The notes: generated by a model not told the origin, from the letters alone. 64,000 nucleotides of DNA from Tateyamaria omphalii (GCF_014651375.1 NZ_BMWT01000004.1:372001-436000); one strand, 5' to 3'; positions 8,869 to 17,525 are shown, counted from the stretch's first letter. A program made the numbers and translations.

Positions 8869-9654
8869 ATGTCGAAAGTCGGAACACTGGCTTGGGCAAC
8901 GAAAACCAACGGTATTTTGTCACGTGGCGAGTATCTGGGCCTGCACAAACAACTTGTCACTCTGCAGCTCAAAGAACTGCGCGCATGGTTTTCGTCCAAG
9001 GGTTTTGGCCGATCCAGGCCGCTCGACTTTGATGTGGATTCCATTGTCATTCCGGATTCAAGCATCGCTAGCCAGGCTGATGAACTAGTTAGGGATTTGT
9101 CCAGCGCGCCTTTGCACAGCCACTGCGTCAGAACCTATGTATGGGGCTATCTACTGGGAAAAGAGGCGGCCCTAAACTTCGACCCGGAGTTGTTTTATGT
9201 CGCGAGCATCCTTCATGATCTTGGTCTGGTCGAGCCGCATATCCGGAAATCAAGCTGTGCCTGTTTTGCTGTAACCGGGGCGCAAAAAGCTGAAGAATTT
9301 CTTCTGGCAGCTGATTGGGACAGAGCGAAGATCAGCAAGGTGTTTGAATCGATAAGCCTGCATCTGAACCTTGATGTTCGTGCAGAGATACACTTCGCAG
9401 AAGCCCAAATGCTTGCAAATGGGGCTCACCTCGACGTCGTTGGATCGCACTATCGCCGCCTGTCCTGTCAAACCATCGATGCCGTCATTCGGCGTTTTCC
9501 ACGGGATGGATTTGTCGACGACATCAAGGGCCAGATCGACACTCCTCACCACCCAATGACACGGGCAATGATGTTGAATGGCATAGGTTTTTCTAGGCTC
9601 GCCAGTAGCAACCCCCTCAACAAACACCAGGTCGAATGCCATGGGCATCTGTAG
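8869..9654 (+). CDS. HD-domain metal-dependent hydrolase (cyanamide-hydratase-like)
   Basis: A 261-residue cytoplasmic protein. Putative metal ligands are the early histidines in LHSHCVRTYVWGYLLG, the HD pair in ASILHDLGLVEPH at about residue 110, and a later histidine in SISLHLNLD. The layout of a histidine about 30 residues before HDLG matches cyanamide-hydratase-like HD proteins, but the substrate cannot be assigned. It starts 47 bases after the Rrf2 gene and is followed by the AhpD-like gene, so it likely belongs to the Rrf2-controlled unit. Confidence 0.75.
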   Translation: MSKVGTLAWATKTNGILSRGEYLGLHKQLVTLQLKELRAWFSSKGFGRSRPLDFDVDSIVIPDSSIASQADELVRDLSSAPLHSHCVRTYVWGYLLGKEAALNFDPELFYVASILHDLGLVEPHIRKSSCACFAVTGAQKAEEFLLAADWDRAKISKVFESISLHLNLDVRAEIHFAEAQMLANGAHLDVVGSHYRRLSCQTIDAVIRRFPRDGFVDDIKGQIDTPHHPMTRAMMLNGIGFSRLASSNPLNKHQVECHGHL

Positions 9655-9779
9655 AGAAAGTCGGGTGCTTCAAATGCCATGCTCCGCGTCTTCGCATTTT
9701 GGCCGATCTCAAATGGCACGAAGACGCTCACGAAGCCAAAACGAAATTCCGTACACGTCAGAAAGAAAAGGAACGCACA

Positions 9780-10235
9780 ATGGAACCACGTATCGACTAT
9801 ATGAAAGTCTCACCCGAATCCTTCCAGGCAGTCTGGGGTCTTGAACAGTTTGTGTCGCAGAAGGCCGGCATCGAACCACGTTTGCTGCACCTTGTTAAAA
9901 TCCGAGCTTCCCAGATCAATGGCTGTGCCTTCTGCATCGATATGCATGTTAAAGAAGCGCGTAAGGATGGCATGGGGGACCAGTGGCTTTCACTCATCTC
10001 GGCATGGAAAGAGTCGCCTGTCTACAATGAAAAAGAACGCGCAGTTCTGGCTTGGACCGAATCTCTGACCAATGTCGCGCAAACTGGCGCACCTGACGGG
10101 GTTTTCTCAGCGCTGGAACCGCATTTCACGGAAGAGGAAATTACAAAGCTCACCGTTGCCATTGGCACCATCAATATCTGGAACCGTATGGCCCTGGGCT
10201 TCCGCTCCCAGCATGAGGTTGATCCGACGAATTAA
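9780..10235 (+). CDS. Carboxymuconolactone decarboxylase/AhpD-like protein
   Basis: A 151-residue helical protein of the CMD family. The redox motif is intact: INGCAFCIDMH near residue 45 has the AhpD-type CxxC with the partner histidine three residues later. AhpD-type members act as peroxidases or thiol reductants. ATG at 9780 (MEPRIDY) follows AAAGGAACG. The longer frame from 9636 has an unlikely basic leader. Pairing with an Rrf2 regulator is common for this family and supports a peroxide or electrophile defence role. Confidence 0.88.
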   Translation: MEPRIDYMKVSPESFQAVWGLEQFVSQKAGIEPRLLHLVKIRASQINGCAFCIDMHVKEARKDGMGDQWLSLISAWKESPVYNEKERAVLAWTESLTNVAQTGAPDGVFSALEPHFTEEEITKLTVAIGTINIWNRMALGFRSQHEVDPTN

Positions 10236-10332
10236 CACCCCACTCACGAAACAGAAGCTCCTCCTCCGGGCGGGGCATCGCATCTACTGATGAAACAGCT
10301 TCGTCTTCGGGCAGAACTATACATGGAGCCGC

Positions 10333-10665
10333 TCAAGATGTCGCATGGTCCGCGAGCGGCTCTTTCGTGAGGAGGGTCACATCCGTGCGCGTCCAGTCTG
10401 CCAGGATAGCGTCAGTAAGTGCCGGTCGGGCAATTCGATCCCACCACATCACGATTTCGCCGGTGCGTGCGACAGTCGCCTTCCACGCTCTGGCAATCTC
10501 GCTGGCTGGCCCGTCATCTGACACCAGAACGAGGTCGATGTCGCCATAGGCATCTGCCCGCCCGTTGCCATTGCGCCAACCTGCATGGTGGAGAATGATC
10601 TTCAGGCAAAGAAGCGAGTGGAGGTTTGACTCGATCCAGAACCCCGTTACTGCCTGATCGTAGCT
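10333..10665 (-). pseudogene. Truncated nucleotidyltransferase gene remnant
   Basis: A reading frame of 111 codons open to an in-frame TAG (10666-10668) with no start codon at its beginning. It contains GRADAYGDIDLVLVSDDG, which matches the catalytic DxD strand of minimal nucleotidyltransferases. The upstream Gly-Ser of the usual GS-x-DxD motif is missing; the frame has RNGNGRAD instead. The 5' end meets the IS3-family remnant at about 10681, so the gene was probably truncated by insertion. Not expected to be functional. Confidence 0.6.
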
Positions 10666-10680
10666 CTACTCAGAGAGGCT

Positions 10681-11245
10681 GGGCGGTAGATCAACGACAC
10701 GCGTGTCGAACGGCTGTGGTGACGCGCAGGGCACAAACCGCCCATGAAACAGGTTGAGAAAGGGTGGCTCTGGCTGAACGGTGGTTCGTGCATTTAATTG
10801 CGTCCGAAATACCGTAAACATGTCTGGTCTTATGACTTCGTGCATCATCAAACGGATGACGGGAAGACGTTCCGGACAATGAATATCTTGGGCGAATATA
10901 GTCGCGAATGTCTGACGATCCGGGTGAAGCGAAGGTTGAACCCGACCGAGGGCATCGACGCCTGACGAACCTGTTCATCCTGTGAGGCGCTCCTACCTAG
11001 GCCGGGTCCTACCACGGCTCAGAGTTCGTTGATCAAGCTGTCAGGGATTGGCTTGCGGCCGTTTGTGCAAAGACAGCCCACATTGAACCAGGATCTCCTT
11101 GGAAGAATGGAAGTTGTGAAGGCTTCAATGCACGGTTCAGAGATGAGCAATTGAACGGCGGGGCCTTCTGCTCGCTGCCCAAAGCTCAAATCTTCGCCGA
11201 AAGCTGGAGGAAACACGACAATACGAAAACGCCAACACAATTACG
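10681..11245 (+). pseudogene. Decayed IS3-family transposase (OrfB) fragment
   Basis: Conceptual translation gives RVERLW, GWLWLNGGSC, RKHVWSYDFVHHQTDDGKTF, MNILGEYSRECLTIRVKRRL, then after a -1 frameshift near 10962 HGSEFVDQAVRDWLAA, AHIEPGSPWKNGSCEGFNAR and RDEQLNGGAF. These are the integrase-core landmarks of IS3-family OrfB. Stops interrupt at the codons after NGGSCI and ERLW and in the segment before HGSEF, where the second catalytic Asp is also lost. No OrfA or terminal inverted repeats were recognised, so this is a relic and not a mobile element. Confidence 0.85.
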
Positions 11246-11453
11246 CCCGTCAGCTTCTGAAACCATCGTCCAGATGGCTCTCAAGCCAATCATGCACCGA
11301 CATCTAAACTGGAACACGCAGTGTGATTGATCATTGGCCGCGGCGAAAGAGCCGCAACAAAATGACCAATCACTGAAACTATGCGTGCGGGGTAATTCAC
11401 TGGCACTACCCCGTTGGGAATATGGCTTGACTCATTTAAAAAATCCCACAATG

Positions 11454-11489
11454 CTGTATATTAGCACAAATGTGCCGTTATACAGAACA
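11454..11489. promoter_or_regulatory. Composite dyad upstream of aapJ (predicted IclR operator)
   Basis: The site TGTGCCGTTATACAGAACA (11471-11489) lies 14 bases before the aapJ start and resembles motifs at 17484-17502 and 21034-21052. A second copy in the opposite direction overlaps it, so the region reads CTGTATA, TTA, GCAC, AAAT, GTGC, CGT, TATACAG, a symmetrical 32-bp structure (11454-11485). Such an arrangement suggests two regulator dimers or one high-affinity site. Confidence 0.6.
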
Positions 11490-11503
11490 ACAGGGTAGAA
11501 AAG

Positions 11504-12538
11504 ATGATCAAGAAAATGACTCTTTCGGGTGTAGCGGCAGCTGCACTCTCATTGCTCCCAGCCATAGCGATGGCCGAGAGTCCAACCGTTCAACAAATCA
11601 AAGAGCGAGGCACCTTGCTTTGCTCAGGCCACAACGGAAGCTACTTTGGCTTTGTTGAAGTGAATGACAAAAATGAATGGAAAGGCCTCGACATCGACCT
11701 TTGCCGCGCGCTGACAACTGCGATTCTGGGCGACCCTGACGCGAACCAGATTGTGCCGCTTTCATGGGCACAGCGTTTCCCCGCGCTTCAGTCTGGCGAT
11801 GTCGATCTGATCATCAAGGCGACCGGTTGGACAATGGGCCGCGACACAGAGCTTGGCCTGCAATTTAGTCTGCCTTACTTCTTTGGTGGTACACAGTTCA
11901 TGGCCCATGGTGAACTTGGCATTACAGAAGCCAAAGACTTGGATGGTGGCACAATCTGCGTTGAGGCTGGTACGACGATCGAACGCATTGCAGCAAACTA
12001 TCTATCCACCATCGGTGTCGAGCACACTATGGTGTCCTACGAAAGCGCAGCCGAGCTGCGTGCCGCTTATGTAGCGAACCGCTGCGATGCCTTTGCGGGA
12101 TGGGGCCCGAACCTCGCGGTGCTGCGTGCCACCGAAATCGACAATCCGGATGCACATGTGATTCTGAGCGACCAGCTGTCTTCGGAGCCGATCTCTGCGG
12201 CTATGCGCCAAGGCGACGAAGAGTTCGTAGACGTTGTCAATTGGATGTTGGCTGCGATGCTGATCGCCGAAGAAGAAGGTATCACATCCGCCAACGTCGA
12301 AGAGATGGCCGCAAATCCACCCAACCCGCGCGTTGCGCGACTGCTTGGGTCAGAGCCTGGTATGGGCGAACGTCTGGGCCTTCGTGACACCTGGGCCCGC
12401 GAGATGATTGCAGCCGTCGGCAACTTTGCTGAGGTCTATGACCGCAACTTGGGCGCAGAGAGCCCCTACAATCTGGATCGTGGCCTGAACAACCTTTGGA
12501 GCCATGGCGGCGTGCTGTACGCGCCCATTCTGGACTAG
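11504..12538 (+). CDS. aapJ: Amino-acid ABC transporter substrate-binding protein (AapJ-type)
   Basis: A 344-residue periplasmic binding protein of the SBP family 3. A Sec signal peptide (KKMTLSGVAAAALSLLPAIAMA) is followed by TVQQIKERGTLLCSGHNG and GFVEVNDKNEWKGLDIDLCRAL, the AapJ/GltI-like signature. The length of about 340 residues fits AapJ-type rather than the 260-residue HisJ type. It heads the aapJQM operon. Its promoter carries the composite dyad shared with the two other island promoters, so the ligand may be a specialised amino acid rather than amino acids in general. No ATPase gene follows in this operon. Confidence 0.88.
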   Translation: MIKKMTLSGVAAAALSLLPAIAMAESPTVQQIKERGTLLCSGHNGSYFGFVEVNDKNEWKGLDIDLCRALTTAILGDPDANQIVPLSWAQRFPALQSGDVDLIIKATGWTMGRDTELGLQFSLPYFFGGTQFMAHGELGITEAKDLDGGTICVEAGTTIERIAANYLSTIGVEHTMVSYESAAELRAAYVANRCDAFAGWGPNLAVLRATEIDNPDAHVILSDQLSSEPISAAMRQGDEEFVDVVNWMLAAMLIAEEEGITSANVEEMAANPPNPRVARLLGSEPGMGERLGLRDTWAREMIAAVGNFAEVYDRNLGAESPYNLDRGLNNLWSHGGVLYAPILD

Positions 12539-12552
12539 TCCACAACAGCAAA

Positions 12553-12578
12553 TTGGGTCGGCCCATAGGTCGACCCAA
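12553..12578 (+). terminator. Attenuator hairpin between aapJ and aapQ
   Basis: Arms TTGGGTCG and CGACCCAA enclose a 10-base loop and are followed by AATTCT. It sits 15 bases past the aapJ stop. Such partial terminators or stabilisers after binding-protein genes keep the binding protein in excess over the permeases. Confidence 0.6.
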
Positions 12579-12603
12579 AATTCTATCCTTGCGGGGAAAC
12601 GAG

Positions 12604-13740
12604 ATGTCCAAAGCTGATGAGCTGCGCCTGAAGGCGAAGCGACGCAAAATACTCATTCAGACCGGGCTGATCGGTTTATCAATTGTAGTAATTTTCGGTG
12701 CAGTTGTTACCGCCCGCACAAACCTTCAATCGCTCGGACTAACGAGCGGTTTTGGCTTTCTTGCACGTAGCACTGGTTGGGATTACAGCTTTTCGCTTGT
12801 ACCCAAAACGATCATGGACCCTTACTCGCAGACGTTGTTTGTTGGGTTCTTGAATACCCTCTTCGTCGGCTTCATTGCGATTTTTCTTACCACTCTCTTT
12901 GGCTTCATAATCGGTACAGCACGGGACGCGTCGAACATTGCCATCAAGACAGCCGCTACGGTTTATGTCCAGATTTTCCGGAACATACCGCTGATCTTGC
13001 AGCTTGTTTTCCTGTATTCTGTGCTGATCAACATGCCCGGCCCACGCCAAGCGATGTCGATAGCAGACACGGTTTTCCTATCGAACCGAGGGCTGATGTT
13101 GCCGGGCTTGAGCGTAACTCCGGGCGTTGCGGTAGCGCTGTTGCTGGTCTCGCTTGCTTTTGGTGTCTTCCTGATCTGGCGAAAGTCCGATCTACTACGA
13201 GGCCTGCTGACGTGGGGCATTGGGTCCATCCTGATGTGTGTCATTGCAGCCATTGCGGTACGTCCCGAAGGCGCAAGCCTGGTTTCAGTACCGGAGCTCA
13301 AAGGCTTGCGGTTTCGGGGTGGCATAACGATCCCAATTGAGTTGTTAGGTATGATCGTTGCGATCACCCTTTATGGCAGTGCTTACATTGCCGAGGTTGT
13401 GCGTGGTGGCCTAGCGCAAGTGCCGAAAGGACTGACCGAGGCAGGTCAGGCACTTGGGTTGACCAAGGGGGCCATTTGGTCCCGGATCAAGATGCCCATG
13501 GCGCTGCGTTCCATCATTCCACCTTTGGGCAATCAGTGGATATTCATGATGAAGGCGACAACCATTGGTGTGGCGATCGGCTTCAGCGACCTTTTCTACA
13601 TTGTGTCCATCTCAATCACGCAATCGGGCCAGACGCTTGAACTGATTGCCATTCTGGCCGGCGCATTCCTTCTGGTGAACGGAGGCCTTGCTATCTTTAC
13701 CAACTGGCTCAACGCACGCATGAAATTGAAGGCGCATTGA
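12604..13740 (+). CDS. aapQ: Amino-acid ABC transporter permease (AapQ-type)
   Basis: A 378-residue inner-membrane permease of the HisM/AapQ type. The long periplasmic insertion between helices (RQAMSIADTVFLSNRGLMLPGL) is typical of AapQ/BztB. The ATPase-contact EAA loop is visible as RGGLAQVPKGLTEAGQALGLTKGAIWSRIKMPMALR near residue 285. ATG at 12604 follows GGGGAAACGAG; longer frames start inside the attenuator hairpin. It is followed one base later by the second permease gene. Confidence 0.88.
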   Translation: MSKADELRLKAKRRKILIQTGLIGLSIVVIFGAVVTARTNLQSLGLTSGFGFLARSTGWDYSFSLVPKTIMDPYSQTLFVGFLNTLFVGFIAIFLTTLFGFIIGTARDASNIAIKTAATVYVQIFRNIPLILQLVFLYSVLINMPGPRQAMSIADTVFLSNRGLMLPGLSVTPGVAVALLLVSLAFGVFLIWRKSDLLRGLLTWGIGSILMCVIAAIAVRPEGASLVSVPELKGLRFRGGITIPIELLGMIVAITLYGSAYIAEVVRGGLAQVPKGLTEAGQALGLTKGAIWSRIKMPMALRSIIPPLGNQWIFMMKATTIGVAIGFSDLFYIVSISITQSGQTLELIAILAGAFLLVNGGLAIFTNWLNARMKLKAH

Positions 13741-13741
13741 T

Positions 13742-14830
13742 ATGACAGATAAATCTGTAAATACGCCCATTTCCCTGGCTTCTGTTCGTCAAATTCTCAA
13801 GAAACGCGCTTTCTCTACACCAACAGACTCGGTGCTGACGTTTGTCGTGTTCGGTGCGCTCGCCTGGTTGGCCTGGAGCTTGTTCGATTGGGCGATCCTG
13901 CGGGCAGTATGGTCGGCAGAAAACGTCGCACAATGTGGTAAAGAAACGAGCGCGGGTGCCTGTTGGGCAGTCATTGACGCCCGTCACAGGCTGATCCTTT
14001 TTGGGCTTTACCCGTTTGATCAGCATTGGCGCTCGACACTTGCAGCGGTGGCAATCGTTGCGACGGTCGTGCTGTCGTGCATCCCTCTGATGTGGACAGC
14101 AAAGCGGATCATCACGCTTTGGATTCTTGGCTTCACGACTTATTATCTGCTGATGGAAGGCAGTCTGCTGGGGCTGCAACAGGTGACCACGGATGGCTGG
14201 GGCGGATTGTCTCTCACCTTGTTCCTTTTCTCGTCGGTCGTTCTGCTTGGAATGCCCATTGGTTTGGGCCTCGCGCTAATGCGCCGATCAGAAATGCCGT
14301 TTGTTCGAGGCTTTGCAGTCATCCTCATCGATTTCGTACGGTCCTTGCCGTTGCTGGTGACACTGTTTACCGCCGCTGTTGTCATACCAATCATTCTGCC
14401 CAGTTGGCTGGAAGGGGATAAGATCTGGCGTGTCATTGTCGCCTTCGCCCTGTTCTTTGCCTGCTATCAGGCGGAAGTTTTCCGGGGCGGCTTCCAGGCT
14501 ATTCCGAAGGGTCAGTTTGAGGCGGGTGCTGCGCTTGGCCTCACCTATTGGCAGACGCTGGGGCGGATCGTTCTACCTCAGGTGTTCCGTCATGCCCTGC
14601 CGTCAACGATCAATATGGTGGTGATCACCTTCAAGGAGACCGCGCTGGTGATCATCATCGGGTTCTTCGACATCATGGCGTCGGCGAAAGCCGCCTTCGG
14701 TACTGGTGAGTGGGCACCCCACTACCTTGAAGTGTACGTCTTTGTCGCATTTATCTACTGGGCCTTCATTTTCTCACTTGGCCAATATGGTGAGTATCTC
14801 AAAGGTCGTATGGCAATCTCAGAGCGCTAA
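13742..14830 (+). CDS. aapM: Amino-acid ABC transporter permease (AapM-type)
   Basis: A 362-residue permease that pairs with AapQ. It has about eight hydrophobic helices and the EAA loop FRGGFQAIPKGQFEAGAALGLTYWQTLGRIVLPQVFRH near residue 255. The start lies one base after the aapQ stop, so translation is coupled. The operon ends here at a strong terminator without a gene for the ATPase; the matching aapP-type gene lies at 29174, the far end of the island. Confidence 0.88.
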   Translation: MTDKSVNTPISLASVRQILKKRAFSTPTDSVLTFVVFGALAWLAWSLFDWAILRAVWSAENVAQCGKETSAGACWAVIDARHRLILFGLYPFDQHWRSTLAAVAIVATVVLSCIPLMWTAKRIITLWILGFTTYYLLMEGSLLGLQQVTTDGWGGLSLTLFLFSSVVLLGMPIGLGLALMRRSEMPFVRGFAVILIDFVRSLPLLVTLFTAAVVIPIILPSWLEGDKIWRVIVAFALFFACYQAEVFRGGFQAIPKGQFEAGAALGLTYWQTLGRIVLPQVFRHALPSTINMVVITFKETALVIIIGFFDIMASAKAAFGTGEWAPHYLEVYVFVAFIYWAFIFSLGQYGEYLKGRMAISER

Positions 14831-14863
14831 GACGTTTTGTAAATCACCTCTCCCTGAAACTTC

Positions 14864-14890
14864 AAAGGGCTGTCCCATGGCAGCCCTTTT
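14864..14890 (+). terminator. Rho-independent terminator of aapJQM
   Basis: Stem AAAGGGCTG / CAGCCCTTT with an 8-base loop followed by a T run (CCCTTTTCG). It lies 33 bases past the aapM stop. The stem is symmetrical enough to act on both strands, and the decayed gene on the minus strand ends toward it. Confidence 0.85.
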
Positions 14891-14909
14891 CGTAGCGCAT
14901 TTTTGACTC

Positions 14910-15568
14910 CAAAGGTTTGTTGACGGGTATTTTCAACGTCATGTTGCCGCCTCTGTCTTTTGGAACTTCGACTGCACTCATGTTGACCTGTAAAGCTGGG
15001 TTGATCAGCTTTTGCATGGCAAGCTGTGCTTCCCGTTTGGTGTGCATCCTGACAAAGGCACCCGGCTGGCACAGTTTCCGACGTGGACATTCACGTCTCC
15101 TCGTGCACCGATCGTAATTTGCCATTCAATGCGGCATCCCCCCGGCTTACGACCGTGGCTGACAAACAGACGCATGTTCTGGTGTAGTTCCAGCACACGC
15201 TGGATGGAAGCGTGCAATTGCCCGGCATTCCACCGGGTAGTTCGCTGGCGCAGATCCGCCATCTGGAATGAACAGTGTGTCACCCAAGACGGCCCCGTCT
15301 TTCAAGACATGAACCACACTTGTGTGAACATGAATCTCTATGATTTGTTCCAGAGGCGGCTTGCGCTTCTTGGTGACCCGAATGATCTCATCCGGGCACT
15401 GAAAGCTTGGATAACCTGCCGCAGGGTCAAATTCATCATAGCATCAAAAACGGCACATGCGAGGCCAACGAGATCCAACACCACATAGCTGATGCTATTG
15501 GATTGCGCGCTGAAGAATAACGCAACCTCGGCTTTGGCTTGCATCTGGATGGGGCGAAGGATGGTCAT
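14910..15568 (-). pseudogene. Decayed Blh/persulfide-dioxygenase-type metallo-beta-lactamase gene
   Basis: Three-frame conceptual translation of the minus strand recovers the family order of Blh/ETHE1-like enzymes: RPIQMQAKAEVALFFSAQSN and SISYVV; after a one-base loss near 15430 DPAAG, DEII, LEQIIEIHVHTSVVH (from an ancestral ETHVHADH); GDTLFIPDGGSA; after a shift near 15240 LHASIQRVLEL, MRLFVSHGRKPGG, GARGDVNVHVG; after a shift near 15110 REAQLAMQKLINPALQVN and LKIPVN. About 80 residues between the HxH motif and GDTLF are missing. It is thus frameshifted and internally deleted. Intact relatives oxidise persulfides and are often paired with BigR/SqrR regulators. Confidence 0.8.
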
Positions 15569-15586
15569 TCGCCCAGGCCCTTTTGT

Positions 15587-16225
15587 CTAGTCGAGAGTGA
15601 CAAGCCCGTTGGGGCAATCCAGTTCAAACGACAATGCGGCGCGGCCTTTGTAGACTGTGGCCAGATGATCCACGCCGATTTTGGCAAGCGTCTCAGACAG
15701 GGCTGCGGGGTCCGGATGGTGCAGGTTTACATTGGTCAGTTTGACGCCAAGATCTTGTTGGCCGGTCGACGGGTGCGGGCCGGGGGACCATTCAATGAAC
15801 GCAGGCAATAGCCCGCCCATGGGCAGGCCGCCATCCTTGGGTACGGTCAGCCGCCACGACCGATCGCCTCGGGTGAACAAAACGACCTCGCCCAGATCAA
15901 CGGGGCTCGCCGCGATCACTGCGTCCAGATCATCGGTGCCGACAACCCAGCACAGAGCACGTGGGCGGTTCGCGAGGCGGGTTTGCGTTGCAGGGTCATC
16001 CAGTGTGAACCAACGGGTCCGGCCGGGGTCTGGAGCATCTGGATCAATGGCGATCAGTTCAAAGAAGCTTTCGTTGCCTGACTGCATAACGCAATTGTGG
16101 GTGCTCATGGCGTCATGTTTGCCGCCGCGTGGCACCTCGACACCGAGGGCATCCTTCATTGCCGTGACGCCCTGTTCCAGTGTTTCGGCCCCGATGGCAA
16201 AGTGGTCAATTTTGTTGTTGGGCAT
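15587..16225 (-). CDS. Glyoxalase-like (VOC) protein
   Basis: A 212-residue protein of the Glyoxalase_3-like type. NKIDHFAIGAETLEQGVTAMKDALGVEVPRGGKHDAMSTHN at the start carries the first metal-ligand histidine in the family pattern, SGNESFFELIAIDPDAP follows, and a second half ends with LSFELDCPNGLVTLD. It begins 15 bases after the stop of the MetC-like gene on the same strand, so the two form an operon under the shared island operator. It could process a product of C-S bond cleavage, but no substrate can be named. Confidence 0.8.
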   Translation of the reverse strand: MPNNKIDHFAIGAETLEQGVTAMKDALGVEVPRGGKHDAMSTHNCVMQSGNESFFELIAIDPDAPDPGRTRWFTLDDPATQTRLANRPRALCWVVGTDDLDAVIAASPVDLGEVVLFTRGDRSWRLTVPKDGGLPMGGLLPAFIEWSPGPHPSTGQQDLGVKLTNVNLHHPDPAALSETLAKIGVDHLATVYKGRAALSFELDCPNGLVTLD

Positions 16226-16240
16226 AGGATGCGTATCCGT

Positions 16241-17416
16241 TCAAGAGTTCAAAAGGGGGAGTGCTGCGGCAAGATCTGCCTTCAGCGTGTCGGGGTCGTC
16301 CAACCCGATATTGAAGCGGACCAATTGTCCGTCTTCGTCCCAGCGTGTACTGGTGCGTGTGGGGGTGACGGGCAGCACCAGACTTTCATATCCACCCCAA
16401 CTGACGCCGATACCAAAGTGGTGTAATGCGTCAACAAAGGCGCGGATTTGATCGTCAGAACAGGGTTGAAATACCACGCCAAACAAACCAGCGGCACCCG
16501 TGAAATCCCGTTTCCAATGCGCGTGGCCCGGGCAGCTGTCAAAAGCGGGGTGTAGAAGGCGTTTAACCTGCGGTTGCGCGTCAAGCCACGCGGCTATGCC
16601 ACGCCCGGCCTTGTCGATGGCTTCCATCCGCACCTTGAGGGTGCGCAAACCGCGCAGTAACAAGAATATCTCTTGCCCGCCGGTTTTGTCGCCTACCGCC
16701 ATGACAGTGCCGCGAATTTGGTCATGATATGCTTGCGTACTGGCGATCATGCCCAGCATGCAGTCAGAGTGACCGCTCAGATATTTGGAACAGGATGCAA
16801 CAACCACATCCACATCCAACGTCAGCGGCTGGCAAAAAATCGGTGTGGCCCATGTGCTGTCGATGACCGATGGGACCCCAGCGGTGCGTGCCACTTGCGC
16901 AATGGCCGGGATGTCGGGCACTTCTAATGTACCAGATCCCGGGGCTTCAACCATGATGGCGCAGGTTTCATGCGTGATCAAATCAGACAGGCCCGAACCG
17001 ATCATCGGATCAAAGTATTCGATGGTAACATTCTGCCGCGACAGTACCTTGTCACAAAATGCTCGGGTGTTGGCATAGACATTGTCCGCTACAAGCAAAT
17101 GGGTTCCCGGAAGGGCAAAGGTCAGCAATGTCAGCGAAATAGCCGCGACACCGGAAGACGTCAGTGTGACGCCGTCGGCATGGTCCAAATCGGCCAAAGC
17201 GCATTCGAGCTGAAAGCTCGCTTCGTTGCCATAGCGCCCATAATACATGGTGCCGGTTTGATAGCGGGCGTCGCGTGCCGCTTCAAACTTGGCGAGTGAG
17301 TCGAAGACAATCGTCGATCCGAGCTCAATCGGCAGGTTGACATGGCGACCATCAATTTTGGCAGGGCGACCAGCATGTACAAGTTGATCCTGAACGGATT
17401 TGTGTTGAGATGACAT
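16241..17416 (-). CDS. MetC-like PLP-dependent C-S beta-lyase
   Basis: A 391-residue Cys/Met-metabolism PLP enzyme, closest in features to cystathionine beta-lyase. The cofactor-phosphate Tyr/Arg region YYGRYGN is at about residue 50, the PLP-stacking and binding stretch TSSGVAAISLTLL follows, and the Schiff-base lysine is in VASCSKYLSGHSD at about residue 200. ATG at 17416 has GGAAGG seven bases upstream; the longer frame from 17503 crosses the operator. Such enzymes release thiol, pyruvate and ammonia from S-substituted cysteines. Divergence from a BisC-type sulfoxide-reductase gene with an operator between them suggests sequential action on one sulfur compound; the biosynthetic MetC role is an alternative. 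Confidence 0.85.
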   Translation of the reverse strand: MSSQHKSVQDQLVHAGRPAKIDGRHVNLPIELGSTIVFDSLAKFEAARDARYQTGTMYYGRYGNEASFQLECALADLDHADGVTLTSSGVAAISLTLLTFALPGTHLLVADNVYANTRAFCDKVLSRQNVTIEYFDPMIGSGLSDLITHETCAIMVEAPGSGTLEVPDIPAIAQVARTAGVPSVIDSTWATPIFCQPLTLDVDVVVASCSKYLSGHSDCMLGMIASTQAYHDQIRGTVMAVGDKTGGQEIFLLLRGLRTLKVRMEAIDKAGRGIAAWLDAQPQVKRLLHPAFDSCPGHAHWKRDFTGAAGLFGVVFQPCSDDQIRAFVDALHHFGIGVSWGGYESLVLPVTPTRTSTRWDEDGQLVRFNIGLDDPDTLKADLAAALPLLNS

Positions 17417-17483
17417 TTGTGCCTTCCATATGCTAAGTTTTAGCCTGACAGTCTTGTGTAAGTGTGTCAATATTTGGCATATA

Positions 17484-17502
17484 TGTTCTTTATAGCGGAA
17501 CA
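17484..17502. promoter_or_regulatory. Predicted IclR operator between metC-like and bisC-like genes
   Basis: Read on the minus strand it is TGTTCCGCTATAAAGAACA, a dyad with TGTTC and GAACA arms nine bases apart. It is the most symmetrical of three similar sites and sits in the 109-base divergent promoter, 23 bases before the molybdoenzyme start. Confidence 0.65.
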
Positions 17503-17525
17503 ATCAATCCCATGGCGAGGCTCTC

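Noticed and set aside
10326-10362. Inverted repeat GAGCCGCT / AGCGGCTC
   Set aside because: The 21-base loop and its overlap with the nucleotidyltransferase remnant make chance or decayed sequence more likely than a functional site.
12496-12603. Longer N terminus for aapQ
   Set aside because: The extension crosses the attenuator hairpin and lacks a ribosome binding site, while ATG at 12604 has one and fits the family.
15012-15488. 158-residue plus-strand frame
   Set aside because: It is antisense to the decayed blh-type gene, whose family motifs are clear on the other strand.
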